A stretch of DNA of 64,000 nt from Pseudorasbora parva (taxonomy: Eukaryota > Chordata > Actinopteri > Cypriniformes > Gobionidae), in the NCBI RefSeq assembly GCF_024679245.1, contig NC_090182.1:37861547-37925546 (forward strand), given 5' to 3'. Below the pieces are notes generated by a model. It made no database searches. It was given only the letters and a program-made list of their open reading frames with translations, and was not told the DNA's origin. The first letter of the stretch is position 1, and the number at the start of each line of letters is the position of its first letter. Shown piece by piece: positions 37,673 to 48,086 of this stretch. A program made the translations under genes and the position numbers.

Positions 37673-38179
37673 TTAGTGATCAATTGTAATGGAACAATAA
37701 TGAAATGTTTAAAATGTAAATTGTAAATAAATATAAATTAAATTGTATTCTTGTTTATGTCTCCAACAAATTGATAATATGCTCACACTTTCAGCCTGGT
37801 TAAAAGTACGTTGTATGTGTGTTCAAGTTTATGCATTTACCCCAGCCATAATTAATCAACTTAAGGAATTAGTTATCTTGATGTTAGGCTAATAATTGTA
37901 AAATTCTAAAAACCTTTTAAATGTCTATTCTAAAGTTAGATTTTTTTTTTATACCAAACTTTGAATTACAATGTGTGTTTATTATACCAGGATGTTCGTT
38001 TTTGGAGAAAAAACATAAAAGAAAGATTTAAGTGTTCATTGTTTTATTTCAGTAAAGGAGCCTAAAGGCCTTCGAGCAACAGCAGATGCAAAAATATAAT
38101 AGCATGAGCAACAATAACCAATAGATCGTTTTAAGACAGAACTAAGATTTAAAAATCAAATGTATCAGCATGAAACTAC

Positions 38180-39030
38180 TGTTGTGAAACTGCGCATGCG
38201 TGGGTCAAAACCGCTGTAGTGAAACTACGCATGCGCGGGTCAAAACCGCTGTAGTGAAACTGCGCATGCGCGGGTCAAAACCGCTGTAGTGAAACTACAC
38301 ATGCGTGGGTCAAAACCGCTGTTGTGAAACTGCGCATGCGCGGGTCAAAACCGCTGTAGTGAAACTACGCATGCGTGGGTCAAAACCGCTGTTGTGAAAC
38401 TGCGCATGCGCAGGTCAAAACAAAACCGCTGTAGTGAAACTACGCATGCGCGGGTCAAAACCGCTGTTGTGAAACTGCGCATGCGCAGGTCAAAACAAAA
38501 CCGCTGTAGTGAAACTACGCATGCGCGGGTCAAAACCGCTGTTGTGAAACTGCGCATGCGCAGGTCAAAACAAAACCGCTGTAGTGAAACTACGCATGCG
38601 CGGGTCAAAACCGCTGTTGTGAAACTGCGCATGCACAGGTCAAAACAAAACCGCTGTAGTGAAACTGCGCATGCGCAGGTCAAAACAAAACCGCTGTAGT
38701 GAAACTACGCATGCGCGGGTCAAAACCGCTGTTGTGAAACTGCGCATGCGCAGGTCAAAACAAAACCGCTGTAGTGAAACTACGCATGCGCGGGTCAAAA
38801 CCGCTGTTGTGAAACTGCGCATGCACAGGTCAAAACAAAACCGCTGTAGTGAAACTGCGCATGCGCAGGTCAAAACAAAACCGCTGTAGTGAAACTACGC
38901 ATGCGCGGGTCAAAACCGCTGTTGTGAAACTGCGCATGCGCAGGTCAAAACAAAACCGCTGTAGTGAAACTACGCATGCGCGGGTCAAAACCGCTGTTGT
39001 GAAACTGCGCATGCACGGGTCAAAACCGCG
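38180..39030. repeat. CpG-rich minisatellite of GCGCATGCGC palindromes
   Basis: Twenty-three units of 35 or 40 bp, each containing GAAACTRCGCATGCGC-type wording and GGTCAAAACCGCTGT. The 40-bp units have one extra CAAAA. Alternating 35- and 40-bp units give a 75-bp super-unit, and a 190-bp block is itself duplicated (GCATGCACAGG at about 38628 and 38818). At least nine units match the NRF1 consensus YGCGCAYGCGCR exactly (TGCGCATGCGCA or TGCGCATGCGCG). The open frames on both strands exist only because 75 is divisible by 3. Confidence 0.95.
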
Positions 39031-39074
39031 GCTGGGGTAAAACTGTGGCTCTGCAGACAGATATTATTGCCTGG

Positions 39075-39207
39075 TACTTCCAAAAGAAACGTCACGTCAG
39101 CTTTGACAGCATTGGCTGTCGTGTCTTGTGACCAATTGCGTCATTACGTCAGCTTTGACTGTAAAATGCCATTGGCTCTCATGTGTCATGTGACCGATTG
39201 CGTCCTG
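39075..39207. promoter_or_regulatory. Two tandem copies of an ACGTCA/CCAAT-type block
   Basis: ACGTCAGCTTTGAC, then ATTGGCT, then TTGTGACC-type and ATTGCGTC words occur in the same order twice. The density of CRE-half-site-like ACGTCA and inverted CCAAT (ATTGG) motifs looks like a promoter. It sits directly downstream of the CpG-rich minisatellite and could drive a minus-strand transcript. Function is inference. Confidence 0.4.
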
Positions 39208-39483
39208 CTAAAGAGTCAGGACAGGAGTATTATTTGAATGAGAAATATGAGAAATATGCGTTCATAAAGGGATCATAATTTCAATGATTAAAACATTAAG
39301 ATCAACTCTGTTCTTCACATAAAGATATCGTATGACTTCAGAAAACTTGGAATGCAACATGAGCTAATACTTTTATACTATTTTTGGTGTTTGCATTAAA
39401 AAGTAGCCCATTTATATTTTTAAAATCATGTCTACTTTTACAAATGCAAAGAATTATATGCGTCTTGATCTGATGCATTGGGA

Positions 39484-40391
39484 TATGCATCAATATATTA
39501 TATAGGCTATTCATCATTTACTAATGGTTCGATCATCGTTTGTTCATGATTAACAATTTATTGAGATATGGTATATTGACATTTCGTTGATTAATAATAT
39601 ATTAACTAGTAACTTAACCATTTACTAAGGATCTGTTTGATTGTTTTATGTTATGCTATTTTTTTAAAGATAGGCCTAACTTATGACAGAGTTGCAAATC
39701 ATTAGCATATTAATCATTTATGAATGTATAATTATGATTTGTAAATTATTAATTTATCATTATCTAATAACTTGTAAATAATGTATAACTGAATCTACAA
39801 AACATACAAAAAAGTAACATTTAGGAAATGAATTGTCATGTTTTGTAAATCATTAGTTCATCATGAACTAATCAATTGTCAATTACTTAAAACTGAATCT
39901 ACTAAATATAAGTAAAATAATTAACAAATCACTCATTAATCATTGATCAAATGATTTTGTAATAAAGTTCGTAGAGTGGAAGGAAGGAGTCGGGAACTGG
40001 CGAACGTTTAACAACTTTAATTCCAAATTAAATAAACAAAACGAAAGTTAACCGCGGGCAGCCCCTGATGGACGACTGCCCGCCCATACACACACACATA
40101 ATAATGCGGGCAGCCCCTCACGGATGACTGCCCACACACACATCAATAAAACGTAACCAAAACATAACGTAAAGTCCAGGCCTGGTCTTCTCTCGTCTTC
40201 CGCTGCCTTGGCTCCTCCTTTTATGCTCCCGTCACTTGGCCGCGAGACGAGACCGGTGTGTCACGCAGCTGGTACTCATTACCACTCGTCACCGGCCCGC
40301 TCTCGCGGTCCCTCGCCCCGCTGCTTGTCACACCACAGACTTGTAATGGAAATTACAAAACTTTCATAAAACATTATTATAAAGCGTTACC
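39484..40391 (-). repeat. Right inverted arm of the 5.1-kb element
   Basis: Complementary to the left arm with moderate divergence. A 380-bp solo LTR interrupts it at 39958-40337. Confidence 0.75.
39958..40337 (-). mobile_element. Solo LTR of family 2 inside the right arm
   Basis: Read on the minus strand it begins TGTGGTGTGACAAGC and ends ACGAACTTTATTACA. Flanking 5-bp sequences are GATTT (39953-39957) and GACTT (40338-40342), four of five identical. It carries a TATA-like GCATAAAAGGAGG near 40222 and an ATTAAA-type signal near 40020. Two copies of GCGGGCAGCCCCT followed by GACTGCCC-type complements form hairpins inside it. The 3' end wording matches the solo LTR at 22175-22555. Confidence 0.75.
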
Positions 40392-40399
40392 AGACAATC

Positions 40400-40757
40400 T
40401 GTGGCAAGTTATTTTCAAGCACAACTAATCAATTTCCAAAGTACAGAAATGCAATTACAGACACATTTTTCCAATTACCTGCCAATGAGACCCACATTCT
40501 GCATCTACAAAACAGACTTTATTTTGATTGTTTATTAATACAGAATATCTCTTCTATTGGGAAACATCACACCAAAGGAATGTTGTGGTAGGCCCAGAAT
40601 CATAAACCTTAAGTAAGTGTAATTGTAGGTTGTAAAACTCTCATTCTTCAAATTAACAAGATTGAAAATGTCTTATTTCTGGTGGGATCCTAATTAGTAA
40701 ATAAAAAAAAGTCTTTGTTCATTGTTGCCAATTCAAACAAAGTAAACATATGATCAA
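40400..40757. other. Spacer between two large transposons
   Basis: AT-rich. No feature recognised. Confidence 0.5.
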
Positions 40758-42079
40758 TTAAAGGGGGGGGGGGGGGTGAAATGCTGTTTCATGCATACTG
40801 AGCTTTTTACACTGTTAGACAAAGTTTCAAAAACTAATGTTGGACGTTTGATGGAGTATTTCTGTGTTAAAAATACTCCTTCCGGTTTCTCACAAGTTTC
40901 GGAGAGTTTTTTTCGAGTATGGGTCCACTTGACGTTAATAGAGTGGAAGGTCCTTGTATGGGCCGTACGGGCTCTTCTCCAGGTAGGGTGACTAGAACGA
41001 GAGAGAGGAAATGCACGCCGTAAACACTCTCTCAGGTGCAGATCCAGTCGTCCGTGAACACTTATGTGGCGCGCCACGCTCCACTTTATTCCTATGGGTG
41101 ACGTCGAGCAACTTCAACGCTTCAGCACAGCATTCCGGGAAGGCAGCGCTGCATTTGAACCGATTTGAACGCAGAAATGACGGGAAGCTTCACAACATTG
41201 TTTCAGTCGCGTCTTAAAGTGGATTTACACGCCACTGCTGTCACAGGACTTCACCAAATCATACCAAAGAAGTGTGTTTTTGACGGAGCTGTCCCAGCGA
41301 TAAAGGTTCGGTCCTGCTTTGGAAGCAGCCGGTGAGTTAAACTGCTTCAAATGTCTCTGCTATTGGCTATCGTCACGTGAGTAAACATCAGTAAACGACA
41401 CGATCGCGTGCTTCGTCATTCAAATGCGCTAACGGAATCCATTGTTGTTCTGTATAACGTTACACTAGTCTGACGTTAGTGTTGTAGTACTCGAGATCGG
41501 TCTCGGTCTCGAGACCACTTTTTAAAGGTCTTGGTCTCGTCTCGGTATCGACTGCATTTTTACTCGGTCTCGTCTCGGACTCGGGCGAAGATGACTCGGG
41601 ATTTTGTCTCAAGACCGGTCAAGACCACAGCTGAAGGCATATAAAGAGCAGAGAACTCCACCCTGCGCTCACTCGCTCTGTCTTCAAAATAAGCAGATAA
41701 GCTCTCTCTGACACTTCACATATTAAGCTAAATCAAAAGTTCAGAAAACCGAATCCATGTTGAACGTTGCGCGTTAGGACAACTGTTTTGAAGTACCGCT
41801 CGGTGTGAATTGCGCTCAAAAAACGTTTGACCAGCTAAACAGCTGACATAAATCATACATTAAAGAAACAGGAAACAATTTTTATCCAGTTATGAAGTGT
41901 TTTCTGTGTGACAAACCTTCCGCGATGTTCTGACAGCCGTGATTCACACACAACGGGTCTGCTAATGTCCGATTCACGACCAAATGACTCATTTGAACCG
42001 AATCATTTTAACGACGGTAATAAGAACTGATCTGTTCAACAATGAACTGAACGAATCAGTTTTATCATTTACTCAGAAC

Positions 42080-43914
42080 CAGGGACGATTCTAGGGTCAA
42101 AGCTTTAGGGGTGCTGAGCACCCAATGAGCCCGACTGCCACCAACCTCGAGACACACGTACCCTAGAGAAGAGAAGAGGATGTCACCATTTGCTATGCGG
42201 GGACGTTTTCATTTTCCTCCTTAACACATACATTTTAAACCACAAACTACGGAGTATGTTTTGGACATTATTTAACAGTGTAAAAGACTACAATTTTAAA
42301 TAACACAATTTCTTACTCCAAGTTTTTACTGAAGCACCCTAAAAAAGGGCTAGCCTCGCCCATGCCTACAAGGAAAGCAGAAAGCAGCATTTTGTCTAGC
42401 TGAGTATTCCAGCCATCTGAAACTTTTAAACCACTGTTCTTGAAAGGCTCTTTTTTGTGTGCCAAACTGAGTATGAGGGTATTGAGACAGCTTTAACTGT
42501 TTAGGACCAGTGTCCTTATCCCCTAAGTCTGAACAGCTCTCTTCTGTCTCTGCAGCTATTGCTTGGTGCTCTCTATGTTGCACTCCCTCAGTCTCTTCAT
42601 TTATTTCGCTAGTCAATTCCCTCTCATCCCTTATGGACTCTCCGTTGTTTTCCTCCTCCTTTATTATGAAAAAATGTGGTGTGAAATAATGTTACAAAAA
42701 AAAATAATATATATATATATATTGTAATATAGGCTTATGCCAATAAGTTTGTAGCTATAGGAGTACACACACATAAACAGGAGTAGTTACTGTTTTGCTT
42801 GCCACTATTCACTATGTCAATTTATTGTTGTTGTTTCCTCACCTGATTCTTCCTGCATGCTCTCCCTTTCCCTTTCTCATTTGCCATCTCCCTCTCTTTC
42901 CCTTTGAACTGACAATCATACACAAATATATTGTAGGCAGGAGAGTTGAGGTCAGTCTGTCATGTCACAAAAATGAGACCAGGAGATTACATTCTAAGGA
43001 TATGATCAAAAGGCACACAGAGGCGTGTCATTTTAAATGTCTTTATTATTATTATTATTGGGCTTAGAAACTTTTAAAATGACAAATTCATTTCACAAGA
43101 GAAGCTTGAGTTTTTTCACTCCAAAAGGAGTATTATTATACAAAGGGCTTAATGTTTCCATGACGACTGACCAGAAAAGACGCACATGACGTCATGTTTA
43201 CATGACTCTCGATTGTTAAAATGAGTATCAAATTAACGATAAACTTTAACAGAGACACACCTACACACTACACAGGTACGCAGTTTATTTGTCGCGCTTC
43301 TGTTTTTGTTTCACGCTCTAGCAGTTAATAAACAGAACTGCATGCGTCTTGCGGAAGAAAATTGGCGTTACTTATCTCCGTTTATGACTATGGACGAGTC
43401 ACCCAGGTGCTACTTCACAGCGGCGGCGACCCGCCGGACTAAAATAGTCAGAGAATAAACACTTATTATAGGTGTACCACCATGGTGATTCAGGATACTG
43501 ACTCCAGTACACACCGATATGGTTTCGAAATCGGAACAACTCTAGGTAAAAGGAAAAAAGTGTCAGACACAGCTTTCAACCGATCACAACACTAACGTTA
43601 CATCACGGGTTCTCACTCTGCGTGTGTTTCGCGCTGGATGACGGTCGTGCTTAGCAGTGCAGGTACACAAGAGTAGTAGAAGAAGAGAAGAGAAGAGGAT
43701 GACACCATTTGCTATGCGGGGATGTTTTAATTTTCCTCCTTAACACATATATTTTAAACCACAAACTACGGAGTATGTTTTGGACATTATTTAACCGTGT
43801 AAAAGACTAACAAAAAATTTAAATAACCCAATTTCTTACTCCAAGTTTTTGGGGTGCTGAGCTCCTTATTAGGGGTGCTGAAGCACCCCTAAAATGGGGC
43901 TAGCCTCGCCCATG
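42080..43914 (-). mobile_element. hAT-B transposon with perfect 8-bp TSD
   Basis: The insertion is bounded by CTCAGAAC (42072-42079 and 43915-43922), and copy 2 of hAT-A has the uninterrupted site. The ends are CAGGGACGATTCTAGG and, read inward from the right, CATGGGCGAGGCTAGCC. About 200 bp next to the right end (43685-43914) is also present at 42166-42363, ending in the same GGCTAGCCTCGCCCATG. The left 285 bp therefore looks like a complete short derivative fused to a longer one. A transposase N-terminal fragment lies on the minus strand. Confidence 0.85.
42364..42616 (-). pseudogene. hAT transposase, TTF-type zinc-finger N-terminus
   Basis: The minus-strand frame contains LKLSQYPHTQFGTQKRAFQ followed by SFRWLEYSARQNAAFCFPCR, which is the TTF-type BED-like DNA-binding motif at the start of many hAT transposases (W-L-E-Y-S, then F-C-F-P-C). 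The upstream acidic stretch is also usual. The frame runs straight into CATGGGCGAGG, the terminal sequence of the same element, so the catalytic RNase-H-fold and dimerisation parts are absent. The internal deletion joins FPCR to the terminus. It is non-functional. Confidence 0.7.
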
Positions 43915-44272
43915 CTCAGAACACCTCAGAAATGAGAACGCAAGTGTGCTTACCCAATTTAGCAAGAGTGGAGAGTAAGATTTATTAGTTTTAACTATCC
44001 ACAGTATTTTAGCTTATGTATGTTGAATGTGTAGTAAAATAAATAGTCTAAAATCATTTAGTTTAGACTGGAGTGAGGTGAAAACAGAACAAAGTTGTTT
44101 GTTAGCTAGCTGATCATTTTATTAAATTGTATATGGCAGAAAATGTGGCTATTTGTTAACTGTTAATGCTATTTCTAATATTGATATGATTATATACCAA
44201 CACAATTCAACCTGTTGGAACAAAAGAAACATCAAGATAAGAGATCATACATAATAATGCAAGTACAGGGTT

Positions 44273-44472
44273 CCCTTATCGAGGGAACTTCCCACTGCGT
44301 CGAAACGCTTTGGGGATGCTCCCTAAGCATCAGCGAATCTGAAGCCTGAATAAACACTAGTCCAATCCGATTGGTCGTGCGTGATGACGTCATTGTGACG
44401 GCGTACCCGGAAGTATAAAAGGGGGGCCGGCGCATAATGGCGGCAGTTATTGCTCTTCAGCATAGCGCTCTC
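44273..44472 (+). repeat. DIRS left inverted terminal repeat
   Basis: From 44293 (CACTGCGTCGAAACGCTTTG) to about 44472 it is the near-perfect complement of 49281-49462. The first 20 bases (CCCTTATCGAGGGAACTTCC) are unique to this terminus and differ from the right edge. Such unequal edges are expected in DIRS elements. Confidence 0.9.
44362..44421 (+). promoter_or_regulatory. DIRS promoter: palindromic CCAAT, CRE and TATA
   Basis: CCAATCCGATTGG (44362-44374) holds two head-to-head CCAAT boxes. TGACGTCA (44385-44392) is a full cAMP-response element, and TATAAAAG (44414-44421) is a TATA box. The Gag-like ATG is 122 bp further on. The same set, inverted, is present in the right repeat, so transcription inward from both ends is possible. 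Confidence 0.75.
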
Positions 44473-44542
44473 TGTTTGGTCTGTCTATTTACTGTTGTCT
44501 GTCCAGTTGCGAGTGTGTGTGTGAAAGATTTATTTAAAAAGT

Positions 44543-45037
44543 ATGGAAGAGAGAAGGAGTGCATTTAGGCAGTGTGTGCATCCGTGTCCCCGTTACATCT
44601 CGGGATCGGATACACACCTGTTATGTGTGCAGTGTCTGGGTGTTCAGCACGCTCGGGCGGCTCTCGAGGGAGCCGCCTGTGAACACTGCGAGCTGCTGAC
44701 ACTCAGACTGCTCCGCTCTCGGCTGGCCGTGTTCGATGAGACCGGCCAGCCTCGTGAGCCCCGTGGTTCTGGACCCGCGGTCGCTGAGGCGGCTCGGCGT
44801 CGCAGATCATGGGGCTCACAGCGGGACTTGTCAGAGGGTTTCGGGACTGCCGCGGCACTTTCCCAATCCTCCCCTGACAGTTCCGACGATCTTCCTCCCC
44901 GTGTGGAAGCCCGCTTGGCGGCATCTTCCCCCGGGTTGGAGGGTCCGATGCTTGAGCTGTCTGATTCTGAGGAATTAGATGTGCTCAGCATCGAGGCGGG
45001 TGACGTTAAAACACCATACACACTGCTTCACTCATAA
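44543..45037 (+). CDS. DIRS Gag-like protein, truncated
   Basis: The 164-residue frame begins MEERRSAFRQCVHPCPRYIS. It has a cysteine/histidine-rich N-terminus (Cys 11, 15, 28, 31, 46, 49 with His 25 and 36) that could bind zinc, then a basic patch (ARRRRSW) and a Ser/Asp-rich tail with LSDSEELDVLSIE. This is the ORF1 layout of teleost DIRS elements, in which Gag is several hundred residues long. Here the frame stops early. An acidic motif of the same type (ERSDSEELDVLSVDG) recurs in another frame at 45150-45200. A role in packaging RNA is inferred from the family. The ATG follows the TATA box in the terminal repeat at a normal distance. Confidence 0.7.
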   Translation: MEERRSAFRQCVHPCPRYISGSDTHLLCVQCLGVQHARAALEGAACEHCELLTLRLLRSRLAVFDETGQPREPRGSGPAVAEAARRRRSWGSQRDLSEGFGTAAALSQSSPDSSDDLPPRVEARLAASSPGLEGPMLELSDSEELDVLSIEAGDVKTPYTLLHS

Positions 45038-45581
45038 AATAAGGTGCTCAGGCAGTCCCCGAGGGGGCTGCCTGTAGTAACCCGGTGTTCTCCGTTCCCG
45101 TGCGGAAGCCCGCGATGCGGCTCTTCCCCGGGAGGGAGAACCAGATGCTTGAGCGATCTGATTCCGAGGAATTAGATGTGCTCAGCGTCGACGGAGTGAA
45201 GCAAACGAGAGCCCGCCACCTTTTAATGCAGGCTCGATCTCGCGTTGCCGAGGCAGCGCGTGCATTAAGGGTCTGCAACAGAAGTGAACACACGCTATAT
45301 GTGTACATGTGATACTGTTTAGCGAGGCTTGCAGTCAGCCCCTGAGGGTGCTGGCTGTGGTCGTTGAGAAATGTCTCGTAGCGTACAGAAACGTGCGTTT
45401 TCGAGTGTTTCAGCCTCGCACCTGTGGCTTTCATCTCGAGGGATGAAAGCCAAATATGTTGGGAACGATTCGAATCTCGCGTTGCTGAGGCAGCGTGTAG
45501 ATGACGAGTAGTTGAATACATATTTAAACAGTATGGTCTGGTGATTAGGGCTGCATTTAATTCTGAGGAATTTAAATTAAA

Positions 45582-45840
45582 CATTATCTGACTTTGAGGA
45601 GTTAGATATGTCTATTCAGCCTATCATTCAGCATGTTCACGTGATGGGTGATTATGGTGGCATTTATTTCTGAGGAATTAAATGGGATTTATCTAACTTT
45701 GAGTAGTTAGATTATCAGCCTATCATCCCAGTTGTGTTCACTATTTGGGTGTTTTTGGTGGCATTTAATTCTGTGCAATTAAATGGGATTTATCTGACTT
45801 TGAGGAGTTAGGTATTTCAGCCTATCATCCAAATTGTGTT
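45582..45840 (+). repeat. Tandem ~110-bp units in the Gag region
   Basis: The block TATCTGACTTTGAGGAGTTA, then CAGCCTATCATYC and GTTCAC.. TGGTGGCATTTA, then TTCTGAGGAATTAAAT, occurs about three times with decay. Each unit re-encodes the acidic DFEEL-like motif, suggesting amplification of the Gag acidic repeat. Confidence 0.75.
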
Positions 45841-45845
45841 GCTCC

Positions 45846-46690
45846 CGGGGAGCGTTCGAGATCGCCTCCTCTGTGGAGTCTTCTGGAAGTCGATGCTGCG
45901 ATCCGCCGTCTACGACGCTCGGGCCACATTGGCTTCCAGCGAACGCATGCTGCTCTAGCCGCCTCTAGAAAGACTGCAGCTGGGCAGCAAACGCGTTCGC
46001 ACACCGAAAATTCTCCCCGACTAAGCCCTGCCGGGTGGCCGCTTCAGGGGGTCGGGCAGGAGGCTCGGTGGGTACCAGAGACCAGCCTTGAGAGGCTGGT
46101 TCCCCTAGTAGAATATATCAGCGCATAGTCATTATGCTCCTGAATATATCTGTTGGGCCCTGTGTACCATGGGCAAAGGGTGCAGACTGCAGTTCAGTGT
46201 TCCACCACCGGGGTTCATCGGTGTGGCCTGGATAGTGGTGTGCCCAGCCCAGTGGCCTGCTGGCCAGCCCCCTCTCCAGAGGAGCGATCGAGGTCGCCTC
46301 CTCTGTGGAGTTTTCTGGAAGTCGATGCTGCGATCCGCCGTCTATGACGCTCGGGCCACATTGACTTCCTGCGAACACATGCTACTCTAGCCGCCTCTAG
46401 GGAGACCTCGGCTGGGCAGCGAACGTGTTCGCACACCGAAAATCCTCCCCGACTAAGCCCTGCCGGGTGGCCGCTTCAGGGGGTCAGGCAGGAGGTTTGG
46501 TGGGTACCAGAGACCAGCCTTGAGAGGCTGGTTCCCCTAGTAGAATATCTCGGCGCATGGTTATGCTCCCGAATATATCTGCTGGGGCCCTGTGTACCTT
46601 GGGCAAAGGGTAGAGACTGCAGTTCAGCGTTCCACCACCGGGGTTCATCGGTGTGGCCTGAATAGTGGTGGGCCCAGCCCAGTGGCAGGT
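45846..46690 (+). repeat. Two tandem copies of a ~428-bp segment
   Basis: The segments 45846-46260 and 46276-46690 are close copies. Shared words are GTCGATGCTGCGATCCGCCG, TAAGCCCTGCCGGGTGGCC and CACCACCGGGGTTCATCGG. The duplication lies between the Gag-like frame and the RT remnant. Confidence 0.9.
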
Positions 46691-46699
46691 AGGGAACAG

Positions 46700-48083
46700 G
46701 AAGTGTGCTCCCTGAGGGTAAAGGAGGCTATATTGTGTATCCCTCCGCCAGACAGGGAGTCCGGCTTTACGGTCGCTACCTCATGGTTCCCAAAGAGGAT
46801 GGAAGGGTGCGTCTATTATTAAATCGGAGGTACTTGAACCGTTCTCTGAGGAGATTCAGGTTCAAGATGCTCATTATCCCATCGTGAGTCAGATCCAGTC
46901 CGAGGACTGGTTCGTCACGATGTATCTAAAGACGCATATTTCATATCTCCATCCTTCCTGCCCACAGGAGGCCTGAGGTTCGCTTTCGGGGGCGAGGCGT
47001 ACCAATATCGGGTTCTTCCCTTCGGCCTCACTGTTAAGCACACCACTGTGAAGCACTTTCAGAGAGTGCTGGGGCACATGGCAGCAGCGTCCAACATGAT
47101 ACCGTTCGGCCTGCTACACATGAGACCCCTCCAGTGGTGGTTGAAAACCAAGGGGTTTTCCCCCAGAGGGAATCCTTTTCGTATGATCAGGGTAACGCGC
47201 AGATGCCTTCGTTCCCTAGTCATATGGAAGAAACCTTGGTTTCTGTCCCAGGGGCCAGTGTTGGGAGCGTCCTGTTGCCGGGAATCCGTTTCAACAGACG
47301 CCTCCCTCACTGGTTGGGGCGCGGTCATGGACGGCCGCTTTGCGAGGGGCCCATGGGAGGGCCGTCATTCCTCCTGGCACATAAATTGCCTGGAGATGAT
47401 GGCGGTCTACAAAGCTCTCAGGAGCTTTTCTCCCGGACCTCCGCGGCCAACATGTCCTGGTGCGGACAGACAATACGGCTGTCGTAGCGTACCTCAATCG
47501 CCAGGGAGGGGTAAGATCGCGCCCTCTGTGCAGATTGGCGCATCTAATCCTCCTGTGGTCCCAGGGGAAACTGTTGTCCATCAGGGCAATGTATGTCCCG
47601 GGGGTTCAAAATCAGGGAGCAGACATCCTGTCGAGGCAGGGGCTGAGGCCCGGGGAGTGGCGGCTCCACCCCGAAGTGGTGGAGGCCATATGCGAGAGGT
47701 TCGGCCCAGTGGAAGTGGATCTGTTTGCGTCTCGAGAGACGTCCCACTGTCCACTGTGGTTCTCCCTCACGCATCCAGCCCCGTTGGGGTTGGATGCCAT
47801 GGTGCAGACGTGGCCGAGGCTGCGTCTGTACGCATTTCCCCCGATTGCTCTGCTCCCGGGAGTCCTGGAGAGGGTCCGTCGGCAGGGGGTCAGTCTACTT
47901 CTGGTAGCACCCCGTTGGCCGACGCGAGTTTGGTTCTCAGATATCATAGCCCTGCTGGCAGGTCATCCATGGCAGATTCCTCTGAGGAGGGATCTCCTGT
48001 CTCAGGCGGCGGGGACGATATTCCACCCCCGGCCGGAGATTTGGAACCTTTGGGTATGGCCCCTGAGGGGGCCAGGTACCTAG
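46700..48083 (+). pseudogene. DIRS reverse transcriptase-RNase H, deleted and frameshifted
   Basis: In successive frames the RT start is recognisable: YGRYLMVPKEDGRVRLLLN (46755-46815), SEDWFVTM, then, after a frameshift near 46915, KDAYF, LRFAFGGEAYQYRVLPFGLT and, immediately, VKHFQRVLGHMAA. The YxDD catalytic segment, which should lie between LPFGL and HFQRVLGH, has been deleted. RNase H follows with TDAS (Asp 84 counted from 47048) and NCLEM (Glu 116). A one-base insertion near 47428 shifts the frame, and the rest (RTDNTAVVAYLNRQGG to WNLWVWPLRGPGT) continues in the next frame to 48083. The enzyme would normally make cDNA from the element's RNA. It is inactive here. Confidence 0.85.
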
Positions 48084-48086
48084 AGG

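Larger units (their letters stand above)
35256..40391 (+). mobile_element. 5.1-kb long-inverted-repeat transposon with 8-bp TSD
   Basis: The termini are GGTAACACTTTATAA and, read inward from the right, GGTAACGCTTTATAA. AGACAATC flanks the element exactly on both sides (35248-35255 and 40392-40399). The termini extend into diverged inverted arms of several hundred base pairs each. Between the arms lie a multi-exon plus-strand gene, a tRNA-SINE-like insertion, a (TA)n tract and an 850-bp CpG-rich minisatellite. The right arm is interrupted by a solo LTR. An 8-bp duplication would fit the hAT or the Zisupton/KDZ groups. I do not recognise the family. Confidence 0.8.

Noticed and set aside
38345..39040. 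Long frames on both strands with 25-residue repeats
   Set aside because: Products of the 75-bp super-unit of the minisatellite; no start context or conservation argument.
45048..45584. 178-codon minus-strand frame
   Set aside because: Antisense to the DIRS Gag region; internally repeated because the plus strand is.
47460..48083. Independent 207-codon gene
   Set aside because: It is the frameshifted second half of the DIRS RNase H, not a separate gene.
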